From assembly GCF_017876625.1 (NCBI RefSeq), contig NZ_JAGIOH010000001.1:930001-994000 (forward strand): DNA of 64,000 nucleotides, in the 5' to 3' direction. This document shows positions 51,605-59,423 of this stretch, piece after piece; position 1 is the first letter of the stretch; the number at the start of each line of letters is the position of its first letter. Under the pieces are notes generated by a model, which saw only the letters and a program-made list of their open reading frames with translations, had not been told where the DNA came from and made no database searches. The translations under genes and the position numbers were made by a program. Origin of the DNA: Streptomyces syringium (GTDB lineage: Bacteria; Actinomycetota; Actinomycetes; Streptomycetales; Streptomycetaceae).

Positions 51605-53020
51605 ATGAAATCCCGGAACACGGCTCTCGAGAACTCCCGAGCGGTGGTGGTCGGAGGGGGAATCGCCGGGCTGCTGACGGCACGGGTCCTCGCCGACCAC
51701 GTCGCCCACGTCGTGGTCGTGGAGCAGGACCGATTACCGGAAGGGCCCGAGCCCCGGCGCGGTGTGCCGCAGTCCACCCATGTGCACGGCCTGGGGGTAC
51801 GCGGCCTGCGGACCATCGAGGGGCTGCTGCCGGGGTTCACGGACGAACTGACCGGGGCGGGCGCCCCCTTGCTGGACCTGGCCTGGGATCTCGCGATGCG
51901 CAACCCGCACGGCTGGGCGGCGGTCTTCCCCTCGGGGCTGGGCTTCGTGTGCGCCGGCCGTCCCCTGGTGGAATGGACGGTCCGGCGCATGGTGCGTACC
52001 GCGCCCAACATCACCTTCCGCGAGGGGACCCGGGTCACGGGCCTGGTCGGGGACGCGACAGCCGTCACCGGCGTACGGGTGGAAACCCGCGGACACCCCG
52101 ACGACGCCCCGGCGTCCCTGCCCGCCGACCTCGTCGTCGACGCGACCGGCCGGGGTTCCGCCGTGGACCACTGGCTGAAGGAACTCGGCTGCACACCCCC
52201 GCCGCAGGAAGTCATCGACCCCCACCTCGGCTACGCGAGCCGCCTCTACCGCATACCGGAGGACCACCGGGCGCCGTGGCGCTCGTGCTACATCCAGGGC
52301 GGCCCGCCCGGCCCGCTCCGCAGCGGTGTCCTGGCCCCCCTGGAAGGCGGACGGTGGATCGTCACCCTGAGCGGCAGCGGCGCGGACCGTCCCACCACCC
52401 GCGAAGAGGACTTCCTGCCCTACGCCCGCGGCCTGGCCGATCCGCTCATCGCGGAGGCGATAGCCCACGCCGAGCCGCTGACCGGCATCTCGGGCAGCCA
52501 CGCGACCAGCAACCGCCGTCGGCTGATCCGCCCCGGGGCACGGCAACCGGGCAATCTGCTGCTCACCGGCGACGCCCTGTGCTGCTTCAACCCCGTCTAC
52601 GGGCAGGGCATGACCGCGGCCGCCCTGGGCGCCGTCCTGCTCGGTGAGTGCCTGTCCGGCCCCGACGGGCTCCCCGGCCTCTCCGACCGGTACCACCGCC
52701 GACTGAGCGCTCTCACCGGCACCTTCTGGGACATGGCCGCGACAGCCGACAATCTGCTGCCCGGCACCGACGGCACACCGCCCACCCGGTCCCAGCGCCT
52801 GGCTTCCCGCTATATGAGCCGGGTACAGGCCGCCGGCACCCGTGATCCCCGGGTCCATCTGGTCTTTCTCGAGGTTCTCCATTCGTTGCGCCCCCCAACG
52901 AGCCTGTTCGCACCCCGCACCGCGCTCCGGACCCTGCTCCCCCGGCGCGCGGGGTGGTCCGTGCCGCAGGCCCGCCCGGCGCCGACAGCGCCCGGCAACA
53001 CATCGGACCGACTTCGCTGA
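51605..53020 (+). CDS. FAD-dependent monooxygenase of the terpenoid operon
   Basis: This is a 471-residue flavoprotein. The FAD motif is AVVVGGGIAGLLTARVLADH, followed by VVVEQDRLPEGPEPRRGVPQSTHVHG. DATGRGSAVDHWL and LLTGDALCCFNPVYGQGMTAAALGAVLLGE (GD motif) fit the group-A flavin monooxygenase/geranylgeranyl-reductase layout. It is related to the enzyme at 16428-17855. Its Leu codon at 51734-51736 is TTA, the rare codon that needs the bldA tRNA in Streptomyces. Start ATG 51605. The terpene cyclase gene starts 11 bp after the stop. Epoxidation or hydroxylation of the terpene is a likely role, inferred from position. Confidence 0.9.
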   Translation: MKSRNTALENSRAVVVGGGIAGLLTARVLADHVAHVVVVEQDRLPEGPEPRRGVPQSTHVHGLGVRGLRTIEGLLPGFTDELTGAGAPLLDLAWDLAMRNPHGWAAVFPSGLGFVCAGRPLVEWTVRRMVRTAPNITFREGTRVTGLVGDATAVTGVRVETRGHPDDAPASLPADLVVDATGRGSAVDHWLKELGCTPPPQEVIDPHLGYASRLYRIPEDHRAPWRSCYIQGGPPGPLRSGVLAPLEGGRWIVTLSGSGADRPTTREEDFLPYARGLADPLIAEAIAHAEPLTGISGSHATSNRRRLIRPGARQPGNLLLTGDALCCFNPVYGQGMTAAALGAVLLGECLSGPDGLPGLSDRYHRRLSALTGTFWDMAATADNLLPGTDGTPPTRSQRLASRYMSRVQAAGTRDPRVHLVFLEVLHSLRPPTSLFAPRTALRTLLPRRAGWSVPQARPAPTAPGNTSDRLR

Positions 53021-53031
53021 GGACGTGCGTC

Positions 53032-54030
53032 ATGCTCGATCAGTCCCTGCAGATACCGGTACCGCGACTGCGGTGCCCCTTCCCCCCTGCCGTCCATCCG
53101 GCCGCCGAGAGCCTGGAGGAGTCCGCGATCGCGTGGATGTGGCAGTTCGGCTTCATTCGCGACGCGGCCGAGGAGAAAGCCGCCCGGGCCGCCCGGTTCG
53201 GGCACCTCGCCGCCCTGACGTACCCCTACGCGAGCCTCGAAGGCGCGCAGTTGGCCTGCGACTGGATGATCTGGCTGTTCCTCCAGGACGACGAGTACAT
53301 GGAGCGCGCCGCCGAGGACGGCCGGCTCCTGGACTGCGCGCGGCACACCCTCCGCTGTCTGCGGGTCCTGCACGACCCCGACGCCCCGCCGGGTGACGAC
53401 CCCTACATCCGCGCCCTGCACGACCTGTGCGCGCGCACCGCACGGCACGCCGGTCCGGAGCACTTCCAGCGGTTTCTCGCCGGCCTGCACGAGTACTTCA
53501 CCGGAGCGGGCGCCGAGGTCGTCTACCTCTCCCACCGCGCGATGCCCTCTCTGGAGGAGTACATCGCGCTCCGCGAATCCAGCATCGCCCTGCGCTCCGT
53601 GATGTTCGTGCTCCTGGAGACCGCGGGCGGCTTTCCGCTGCCCGGCGCCCGGTGGAGCGAGCCGGAGCTCCAGGCACTCGCCCTCTCGGCGAGCCGGGTG
53701 AACTCCTGGATCAACGACATCCTCTCCGGGCTCCGCGAACTGCACTGGCCGGGCGCCATCAACCTGATCACCGTCCTCGCACAGCACCACGGCTGCACCC
53801 CCGAAGAGGCGATCGGACGAGCCGTCGCCCACCACGACCGGGAACTCGCCGATTTCGAGGAGTTGAGCCGACGGCTCCGGCTGACCAGTGACGACCCGCG
53901 GGTCGGGCGCTACCTCGACGCGCTGGCCGCGTGGACCCGCGGCAACCAGGACTGGAGCCTGACCTGCGGCCGGTACCACGTGGAGAGCCCCGACCTCGGC
54001 GTGACCGGCCCGCAGCACTTCGGCGAATGA
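53032..54030 (+). CDS. Class I terpene cyclase
   Basis: This 332-residue terpene synthase has the metal-binding Asp motif DDEYME (Asp86, Asp87, Glu91) and a complete NSE triad, NDILSGLRE (Asn228, Ser232, Glu236). Arg181 in YIALRESS is a likely pyrophosphate sensor, and an Arg-Tyr pair near the end (CGRYH) is the family's RY element. It ionises a linear isoprenyl diphosphate and cyclises it. Sesqui- versus diterpene cannot be decided by eye. Start ATG 53032 has GAGGA 8 bases upstream. It is second in the operon; the downstream genes add oxidation and acylation. Confidence 0.95.
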   Translation: MLDQSLQIPVPRLRCPFPPAVHPAAESLEESAIAWMWQFGFIRDAAEEKAARAARFGHLAALTYPYASLEGAQLACDWMIWLFLQDDEYMERAAEDGRLLDCARHTLRCLRVLHDPDAPPGDDPYIRALHDLCARTARHAGPEHFQRFLAGLHEYFTGAGAEVVYLSHRAMPSLEEYIALRESSIALRSVMFVLLETAGGFPLPGARWSEPELQALALSASRVNSWINDILSGLRELHWPGAINLITVLAQHHGCTPEEAIGRAVAHHDRELADFEELSRRLRLTSDDPRVGRYLDALAAWTRGNQDWSLTCGRYHVESPDLGVTGPQHFGE

Positions 54031-54059
54031 CGGGGCACGGACGGCGAAGGGAACACCTC

Positions 54060-55262
54060 ATGCCCGCGGCTTCCCCCGGTCCGGCGGCGCCGGACTCCTC
54101 CTCCCCTCCCCGGGATCTGCCGAGTCTCACCGGCTACCGCTTCGTTCTTGCCCTGGTGGTGCTCGTCTGCCACGCGGCCTTCATCTCCTCCGTCTACCAG
54201 GACCAGCGACTCCACGACCTCCTCGGCCTCACCCTTCCCCTGGCCACCGGAGCAGTCGCGTCCTTCTTCCTGCTCAGCGGCTTCATCCTGACGTGGTCGG
54301 CCCCACGGCACGAGCCCAGACGCCGGTTCTGGCGGCGCAGGTTCTGGAAGATCGTGCCGAATCACGTGGCCGCCTGGCTGGTCGCCGTGGTGTTCCTCGT
54401 GACCACGGCCGGAACGACGGGCATGCTGGCCACACCCACCGACGCCGAACCGGCGCCGGCCCTGGCGAACCTCCTCCTGATCCAGAACTGGGTACCGCTC
54501 GAGCACTACTACGTGGGCCCCAACGTGCCCGCCTGGTCCATCTCGTGCGAGGCGTTCTTCTATCTGCTCTTCCCCTTCCTCCTGACGGCCGTCCGCCGCA
54601 TCGCCGCACCCCGCCTGTGGCGGTGGTGGGGTGCGGTCGCCGCGGCGATCCCCCTCATGGCCCTGGTGAGCCTGCTCGTCAACGGGCCGACGCTCTACGA
54701 CTGGCTGCCCCTCAACGGCACCCAGCTCTGGTTCGTCTACGCGTTTCCGCCGGTCAGGGTGCTGGAATTCACCCTGGGCATCCTCACCGCCCGGCTGGTG
54801 CAGGAGGGCCGCTGGATCGAGGTACGCCGCCCGGTGCTCATCGGCCTTCCCGTGGCCGCGTTCGCCCTCGTCCCGGTGCTGCCCGCGACCTTCGTCTTCG
54901 GCGCCGCGCTGTGCGTACCGCTCGCGCTGGTCATCCCCGCACTGGCCGGGAAGGACATCGCGGCACGCGCGTCCGTCCTCCGGCACCCGCGCCTGGTCGC
55001 CCTCGGGCAGTCCTCGTACGCCCTGTACATCATCCACTACCCCATCATCATGATTGTGCGTCATGTCCTGGGCGCCGAGCGGAAGTTCGGCGTGGCAGCG
55101 GGCACGCTGCTCGTCCTCGGCATCGTGGCGCTGTCCCTGCTCGCCTCCCATCTGCTGTACCGGTACTGCGAGGTACCGCTCATGCGCCGGTACGCACGGC
55201 CCCGTCCCGCACCGCACGCCGACCCCGCGACCGCAGGAGATCCCTATGCCCCGACGCGCTGA
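54060..55262 (+). CDS. Membrane O-acyltransferase (OafA/YrhL type) of the terpenoid operon
   Basis: This is a 400-residue acyltransferase-3 family protein with about ten membrane helices. The family motifs are GYRFVLALVVLVCHAAF (with the conserved His), LSGFILTW and RRRFWRRRFWKIVPNH. PAWSISCEAFFYLLFPFL and GQSSYALYIIHYPI are also typical. It moves acyl groups across or within the membrane to a hydroxyl, so acylation of an oxidised terpene is a reasonable proposal. ATG 54060 has AAGGGA upstream. An in-frame ATG at 54027 overlaps the cyclase stop (ATGA). The 3' end overlaps the P450 start by 17 bp. Confidence 0.9.
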   Translation: MPAASPGPAAPDSSSPPRDLPSLTGYRFVLALVVLVCHAAFISSVYQDQRLHDLLGLTLPLATGAVASFFLLSGFILTWSAPRHEPRRRFWRRRFWKIVPNHVAAWLVAVVFLVTTAGTTGMLATPTDAEPAPALANLLLIQNWVPLEHYYVGPNVPAWSISCEAFFYLLFPFLLTAVRRIAAPRLWRWWGAVAAAIPLMALVSLLVNGPTLYDWLPLNGTQLWFVYAFPPVRVLEFTLGILTARLVQEGRWIEVRRPVLIGLPVAAFALVPVLPATFVFGAALCVPLALVIPALAGKDIAARASVLRHPRLVALGQSSYALYIIHYPIIMIVRHVLGAERKFGVAAGTLLVLGIVALSLLASHLLYRYCEVPLMRRYARPRPAPHADPATAGDPYAPTR

Positions 55263-56589
55263 GAGCCCCGTCCTCCCGCCGGCCCCCCGTGCCCTCCCGG
55301 GCCTCGGCCACGTCCTTCCCCTGCTGCGCGCCCCGCTGCCGTTCATCACTTCCCTGTCGTCCCTCGGTGACGTGGTCAAGGTGCGCATCGCCCACATGCC
55401 CGCCTACGTCGTCACCGACCCGGAGCTGGTGCGGCGGGTCCTGGTCACCAGCGACCACGACTTCACGCAGGGCCGGGTCTACGAGAAGCTCGCCCAGTTC
55501 CTCGGCGAGGGGGTCGGAACGACCTCCGGGCGCAAGCACCGCAGGCTGCGCCGGCTCATCCAGCCGGCCTTCCACCGCGACCGCATCGCCGAGTACGCCG
55601 ACACGATGCGGACGGCCGCCGACAACACGGTCGCCGGCTGGCGGCCCGGACAGGAGATCTCCGTCGACAGCGCCATGAACGACATGGCCCTGACGGCCGT
55701 GACGGCCTGCCTGTTCGCCACGGAGATGACCCCGCGGGCCGCCGCGGAGTTCAGGGAGAGCATCCTCACCCTCTTCCACGGCGCGGTCCTGCGCACCCTG
55801 CTGCCCACGGCGTGGGAGAAGCTCCCCACTCCCGGCAACCGCCGCTACCGCCGCGCGATCACGGTGGCGAACAGGGTCATCGACGAGACGATCACCACCT
55901 ACCGCGCCCCCGGGCAGCGGCGGGCCGACATGCTGACCCTGCTGCTGGACTCCCGTGACGACGACGGGGACGCCCTCACCGACCAGCAGATACGCGACCA
56001 GGTGATCACTTTCCTGTTCGCCGGTGTGGAGACGACGGGGGCGACCGTGGCCTGGGCCCTCCATGAGCTCGGGCGCCACCCCGAGGCGGAGAAACGCCTG
56101 CACGAAGAACTCGACACCGTCCTGGGCGGCCGTCCCCCGACCTGGCAGGACCTCTGCGCCCTGCCCCACACCGGCCGGGTCGTCACCGAGACGCTGAGGC
56201 TGCACGCGCCCTGGCTCATCCTGCGCCGCACGCTCCACCCGGTGCGGCTGGGCGATGTCACGCTCCCCGAGGGCGCCGAGGTCGTCTACAGCCCCTACGC
56301 CCTCCAGCGCGACCCGCGGCACTTCCCCGACCCCGAGGTCTTCGACCCGGACCGCTGGCTCCCCGAACGGGACGGCGCCGGCCCCCGGGGTGCCTTCGTC
56401 CCGTTCGGGGCGGGCGTTCACAAGTGCATCGGCGACGCCTTCGCCCTGACGGAGATCACCATCGCCCTGGCGGTCATCTGCTCCCGCTGGCGCATGCGCG
56501 CCCGGCCGGGCGCCGCCGTCCGGGAAGTGGCCGCGGCCACCACCCACCCCAAGGGCCTCACGATGACCGCGGAGCCGCGTTTTCCCTGA
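55246..56589 (+). CDS. Cytochrome P450 of the terpenoid operon
   Basis: This 447-residue P450 has the oxygen-binding I-helix FAGVETTGATVAW, the ExxR motif in TETLRLH and the haem-ligand loop FGAGVHKCIGDAFA with Cys near residue 393. The N-terminus is soluble, without a membrane anchor. It should need a ferredoxin and reductase from elsewhere. Start ATG 55246 has AGGAG 7 bases upstream and overlaps the acyltransferase end by 17 bp, so it belongs to the operon. A hydroxyl for the acyltransferase to modify is a likely product. Confidence 0.95.
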   Translation: MPRRAESPVLPPAPRALPGLGHVLPLLRAPLPFITSLSSLGDVVKVRIAHMPAYVVTDPELVRRVLVTSDHDFTQGRVYEKLAQFLGEGVGTTSGRKHRRLRRLIQPAFHRDRIAEYADTMRTAADNTVAGWRPGQEISVDSAMNDMALTAVTACLFATEMTPRAAAEFRESILTLFHGAVLRTLLPTAWEKLPTPGNRRYRRAITVANRVIDETITTYRAPGQRRADMLTLLLDSRDDDGDALTDQQIRDQVITFLFAGVETTGATVAWALHELGRHPEAEKRLHEELDTVLGGRPPTWQDLCALPHTGRVVTETLRLHAPWLILRRTLHPVRLGDVTLPEGAEVVYSPYALQRDPRHFPDPEVFDPDRWLPERDGAGPRGAFVPFGAGVHKCIGDAFALTEITIALAVICSRWRMRARPGAAVREVAAATTHPKGLTMTAEPRFP

Positions 56590-56632
56590 CAGGGGGCCGG
56601 GGGCGGCGGCGCGGTGCGCGGGGCCGGCCGGT

Positions 56633-57316
56633 CTACCGCTCGGCGTCCCAGGGACTCGGCCCGGTGCCGGCGGCCCACGCGGCCAGCTCGTCGGCGCCGA
56701 AGCAGCCGATCCCGCACTGAGCGGCGTACTCGGCGCCCGGTTGGGTGAATTCGCTCGTGGTGACCACGGTTGCCGTGTGGGCACCGTGGACAGCGAAACA
56801 GGTGCCGCCGAAGCGTTGGAGCTCCTGTGATCCCACCTTGTGGCCCGGGGAATATCTCTTGCACTGCATCACGACACGCCTCCCGTCGGGCGCGGTGGCC
56901 ACGACGTCGGCGCCCAGGTCCCCGGCACCACCGGTGACCTGTACATCCGAACACCCGTCACGCTTGCACAGCTCCGCGACCGCCGCCTCGAACTCATCGG
57001 GGCTCATCGACTCATACGCAGGCATCAGGGAGGGTTCTGCGACGGTCGGCCCCGAGACGGGAACGCCCGCGTACTCCCGGACCCCCGCGGCCTGCCGTAG
57101 GCGATGGCGCCGGCGCAGCACGGCGGCGGCCATGAACAGCGCCGCCCCCATGGCCAAGGCCCTGCCGGGATGGTCCGCGGCCGCGGCGGTCACGGCGCGT
57201 ACCGTCAGGCCTGCCCCACAGATGAGGGCGGCGATCAGCCCGAAGCACAGCGTCAGTTGGCGCAGGCTGAAAGGGGACTGCCGGCCGGATCGCTCCCTGG
57301 GGCCAGGAATGGTCAT
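56633..57316 (-). CDS. Membrane-anchored Mrr-like restriction endonuclease
   Basis: This is a 227-residue protein. Two membrane helices lie at residues 17-40 (LRQLTLCFGLIAALICGAGLTV) and about 50-66. A C-terminal Mrr-type PD-(D/E)xK nuclease domain starts at MSPDEFEAAVAELCKRDG. Active-site residues are Asp in GAGDLGADVVA and Gln/Lys in VVMQCKRYSPGHKVG. Such nucleases cut DNA, usually modified DNA in the Mrr case. Membrane anchoring is known for some members and suggests a role at DNA entry. Start ATG 57316. It is convergent with the P450 gene and divergent from a TetR regulator. Confidence 0.88.
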   Translation of the reverse strand: MTIPGPRERSGRQSPFSLRQLTLCFGLIAALICGAGLTVRAVTAAAADHPGRALAMGAALFMAAAVLRRRHRLRQAAGVREYAGVPVSGPTVAEPSLMPAYESMSPDEFEAAVAELCKRDGCSDVQVTGGAGDLGADVVATAPDGRRVVMQCKRYSPGHKVGSQELQRFGGTCFAVHGAHTATVVTTSEFTQPGAEYAAQCGIGCFGADELAAWAAGTGPSPWDAER

Positions 57317-57448
57317 GGCCGCCGGTCCCCCTCACGTCTCGACGTCAAGATCGTCGGTACGTCTGCCCCGGCGCGCCGCCCCTACACCGCGCCCTCGCCC
57401 GGGCAGCGGCGACAGAGGCCGGCCGCACTCCGAGCGTGAAGCTAGAAA

Positions 57449-57460
57449 TTTGCTTTAAGC
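57449..57460. promoter_or_regulatory. Shared motif, copy 1 (upstream of TetR gene)
   Basis: TTTGCTTTAAGC lies 7 bases before the TetR start and is followed by TGACCG. The same motif (one transition, TTTGCCTTAAGC, followed by GACCG) occurs at 59112. It is A+T-rich and sits where a ribosome site would be expected, suggesting a leaderless transcript with the operator over the promoter. Confidence 0.45.
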
Positions 57461-57467
57461 TGACCGC

Positions 57468-58034
57468 ATGAAGCCGATAGTCCGCCCAGGAGGCCGCAGC
57501 GCACGGGTCCAGCAGGCGGTTCACACCGCCGTACGCGAACTCCAGGACGAGCTCGGACGCCCGGAGCTGACGATTCCGCTGGTTGCGGCCCGTGCCGGCG
57601 TCACCCCCTCGACGATCTACCGCCGCTGGGGCGACCTGCAGGAGCTGCTCTCCGATGTCGCCGTCGAGCATCTGCGTCCGGACACTCCCCCGGAGGACCA
57701 CGGCCATCTGCTGAACGATCTGCGGAGCTGGGCCGCGCAGTTCCTCGAGGAAATGGCCTCTCCCATCGGACGGGCCTACATCCGCGACGCCCTCCTGGGG
57801 GGCCCCGACGGCGACAACGCGGGGCAGTGCTCGGCCTACGCGGCGGACCAGATCAGCACCATGCTTGCCCGCGCCGCGGAGCGCGGCGAGGAGACCCCCG
57901 ACGTGGAAACCGTGATCGACCGGGTCGTGGCACCGATGATGTACCGCATCCTGTTCCGCCCCGACGGCCTCACCGAGGAGTACGCACTCCGTCTCGCGCA
58001 GGAGGCCGTGGAGGGTTTCGGCACGACCCGCTGA
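57468..58034 (+). CDS. TetR family transcriptional regulator
   Basis: This 188-residue regulator has an N-terminal helix-turn-helix (VHTAVRELQDELGRPELTIPLVAARAGVTPSTIYRRWGDLQELLSDVAVEHL) and a TetR_C_16-like helical part. Start ATG 57468 has no ribosome site, so a leaderless mRNA is possible. A motif next to the start is repeated in the divergent promoter region of the MBL hydrolase and AtzG-amidase genes, which suggests that this protein controls both. It converges with the MBL gene. Confidence 0.9.
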   Translation: MKPIVRPGGRSARVQQAVHTAVRELQDELGRPELTIPLVAARAGVTPSTIYRRWGDLQELLSDVAVEHLRPDTPPEDHGHLLNDLRSWAAQFLEEMASPIGRAYIRDALLGGPDGDNAGQCSAYAADQISTMLARAAERGEETPDVETVIDRVVAPMMYRILFRPDGLTEEYALRLAQEAVEGFGTTR

Positions 58035-58047
58035 CCTCCCCCGGGCA

Positions 58048-58064
58048 GAGGCCGACAGGGCCTC
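58048..58064. terminator. Short bidirectional stem-loop between TetR and MBL genes
   Basis: GAGGCC (58048-58053) and GGCCTC (58059-58064) form a 6-bp perfect stem with a 5-base loop, between the convergent stops at 58034 and 58063. It overlaps the MBL gene's stop codon by two bases. Confidence 0.45.
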
Positions 58065-58998
58065 AGGCCGCGGCAGGCCGGACACCGGCGGCCACCGCTT
58101 CGAGCCGGTAGCCGTCCCCATCGGTGACCACGCGACCGGCGGTCGGCGCGGGGAAGTGCGTTCCGAGAACCAGGGCACCGGTGTCGGCGAGCCGGGCGAG
58201 CAACGCACGGCGGGTCGCCTCGGCCTGCGCGGGGTCGATGTCGACGCAGCTGCCGATTCCCGGATGCGCCAGTTGTACGGGGTGGTGGATGGAGTCCCCG
58301 GTGATGAGGGCCGCCGCGCCCGCGCTGCTCACCTGGACGGCGAGCTGCCCGGGGGTGTGCCCCGGAGCCGGCAGCAAGCGCAGACCGTCGGCCACGTCGA
58401 CCCCTTCGTCCGGCACATCGATCGTTTCCAGCAGTCCCGCCTCCGCGATCGGGATGACGGAATCACTGAACATGCCGCGCCGCGCCTCGTCCATGTCGTA
58501 CGCGGCCCAGAAGTCGTACTCCGCCTTGGCCGTGAGGTAGCGGGCGTTGGGGAACGTCGGCACCCACACACCGTCGACCTCCCGGGTGTTCCATCCGACG
58601 TGGTCGGTGTGCAGATGGGTGAGCACCACCAGGTCGACGCCCTCGGGGGCGAATCCGACGCCCGCGAGGCGCGCGAGGTAGTCAGTGTCGAGGTCGTTCC
58701 ACGCCGGGTTCTCCCTCGTCTTGCCGTTGCCGATCCCGGTGTCGACGAGGACGCGCAGTCCGTCCACGACCAGCGCGAAGCTATGGCTGTCGATGCGCAG
58801 GACGCCGTCCGGACCGGCGAAGTCGGGTCGCAGCCAGTCGTGTCCGGCGACCACCTCCGCGGTGGCGGCCGGCAGCAGCCACGGCCCGGTCCGGGGCGGA
58901 AGAGGGATCTCGTGGATGCGGTGGATCGTGATATCCCCGACGGTCCAGTGAGCAGCAAGGTCGGACGTGATCGGCTCGGTGAGTTGTGCTGTGCGCAT
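58063..58998 (-). CDS. MBL-fold metallo-hydrolase
   Basis: This is a 311-residue metallo-beta-lactamase-fold protein with the zinc motif THLHTDHVGW (HxHxDH), a later PAPGHTPGQ His and the GDSIHH Asp. It resembles AHL-lactonase/AttM-like and quorum-quenching lactonases, with a wide range of ester or lactone substrates. There is no signal peptide. Start ATG 58998 has GAAGGAA about 9 bases upstream. It is divergent from the AtzG-like/amidase pair, and both promoters share the region containing a motif also found before the TetR gene. Confidence 0.9.
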   Translation of the reverse strand: MRTAQLTEPITSDLAAHWTVGDITIHRIHEIPLPPRTGPWLLPAATAEVVAGHDWLRPDFAGPDGVLRIDSHSFALVVDGLRVLVDTGIGNGKTRENPAWNDLDTDYLARLAGVGFAPEGVDLVVLTHLHTDHVGWNTREVDGVWVPTFPNARYLTAKAEYDFWAAYDMDEARRGMFSDSVIPIAEAGLLETIDVPDEGVDVADGLRLLPAPGHTPGQLAVQVSSAGAAALITGDSIHHPVQLAHPGIGSCVDIDPAQAEATRRALLARLADTGALVLGTHFPAPTAGRVVTDGDGYRLEAVAAGVRPAAA

Positions 58999-59111
58999 GC
59001 TGGCGCTTCCTTCGCTTACGGAGATCCGGCATCCGGTGGCGGTGTGGTGCGGGCGCCCACCAGGACCCAAATCCGCTGGAGACGACCGACGTTCACAACA
59101 AACGCAATTGG

Positions 59112-59123
59112 TTTGCCTTAAGC
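59112..59123. promoter_or_regulatory. Shared motif, copy 2 (upstream of MBL and AtzG-amidase genes)
   Basis: TTTGCCTTAAGC matches the motif before the nearby TetR gene with one transition, and GACCG follows it in both places. It lies in the 215-bp divergent promoter region. A second small palindrome, CTAACG-N5-CGTTAG (59145-59161), is 21 bp downstream. Confidence 0.45.
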
Positions 59124-59213
59124 GACCGTAGACTCTACCTTCGACTAACGCAAGCCGTTAGCTTTAGCTCGGCGGTGATCTTCCGCCGTTCACCGTGAAA
59201 GAAGGCAGCACAC

Positions 59214-59423
59214 ATGTCCGCCGCAGACCTCACTCCACCCGAGGCCGCCCGCTGGGCCGCACGGTCCGGGCTTTCGCTGCCACAGGACCGCCACGCGGAA
59301 GTGGCAGCCACCGCCGAGCACATCCGTTCCGTCGTCTCCGTCCTGCGCGAGCTGGACTTCGGCGACACACCGCCGTCCGCCGCGTACCGCGCGGGAGGGG
59401 AGCAGCACGATGCAGCCGTATGA
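59214..59423 (+). CDS. AtzG/GatC-like small partner of the amidase
   Basis: This 69-residue protein, SAADLTPPEAARWAARSGLSL then HAEVAATAEHIRSVVSVLREL then PPSAAYRAG, resembles the AtzG-like (DUF4089) family, small GatC-like subunits that stabilise and support amidases. The helical middle and the end PxxxYRxG fit. Its end overlaps the amidase start by 14 bp, so the two are translationally coupled and likely form a complex. Start ATG 59214 has GAAGG upstream. The identification is from memory of the family pattern. Confidence 0.75.
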   Translation: MSAADLTPPEAARWAARSGLSLPQDRHAEVAATAEHIRSVVSVLRELDFGDTPPSAAYRAGGEQHDAAV

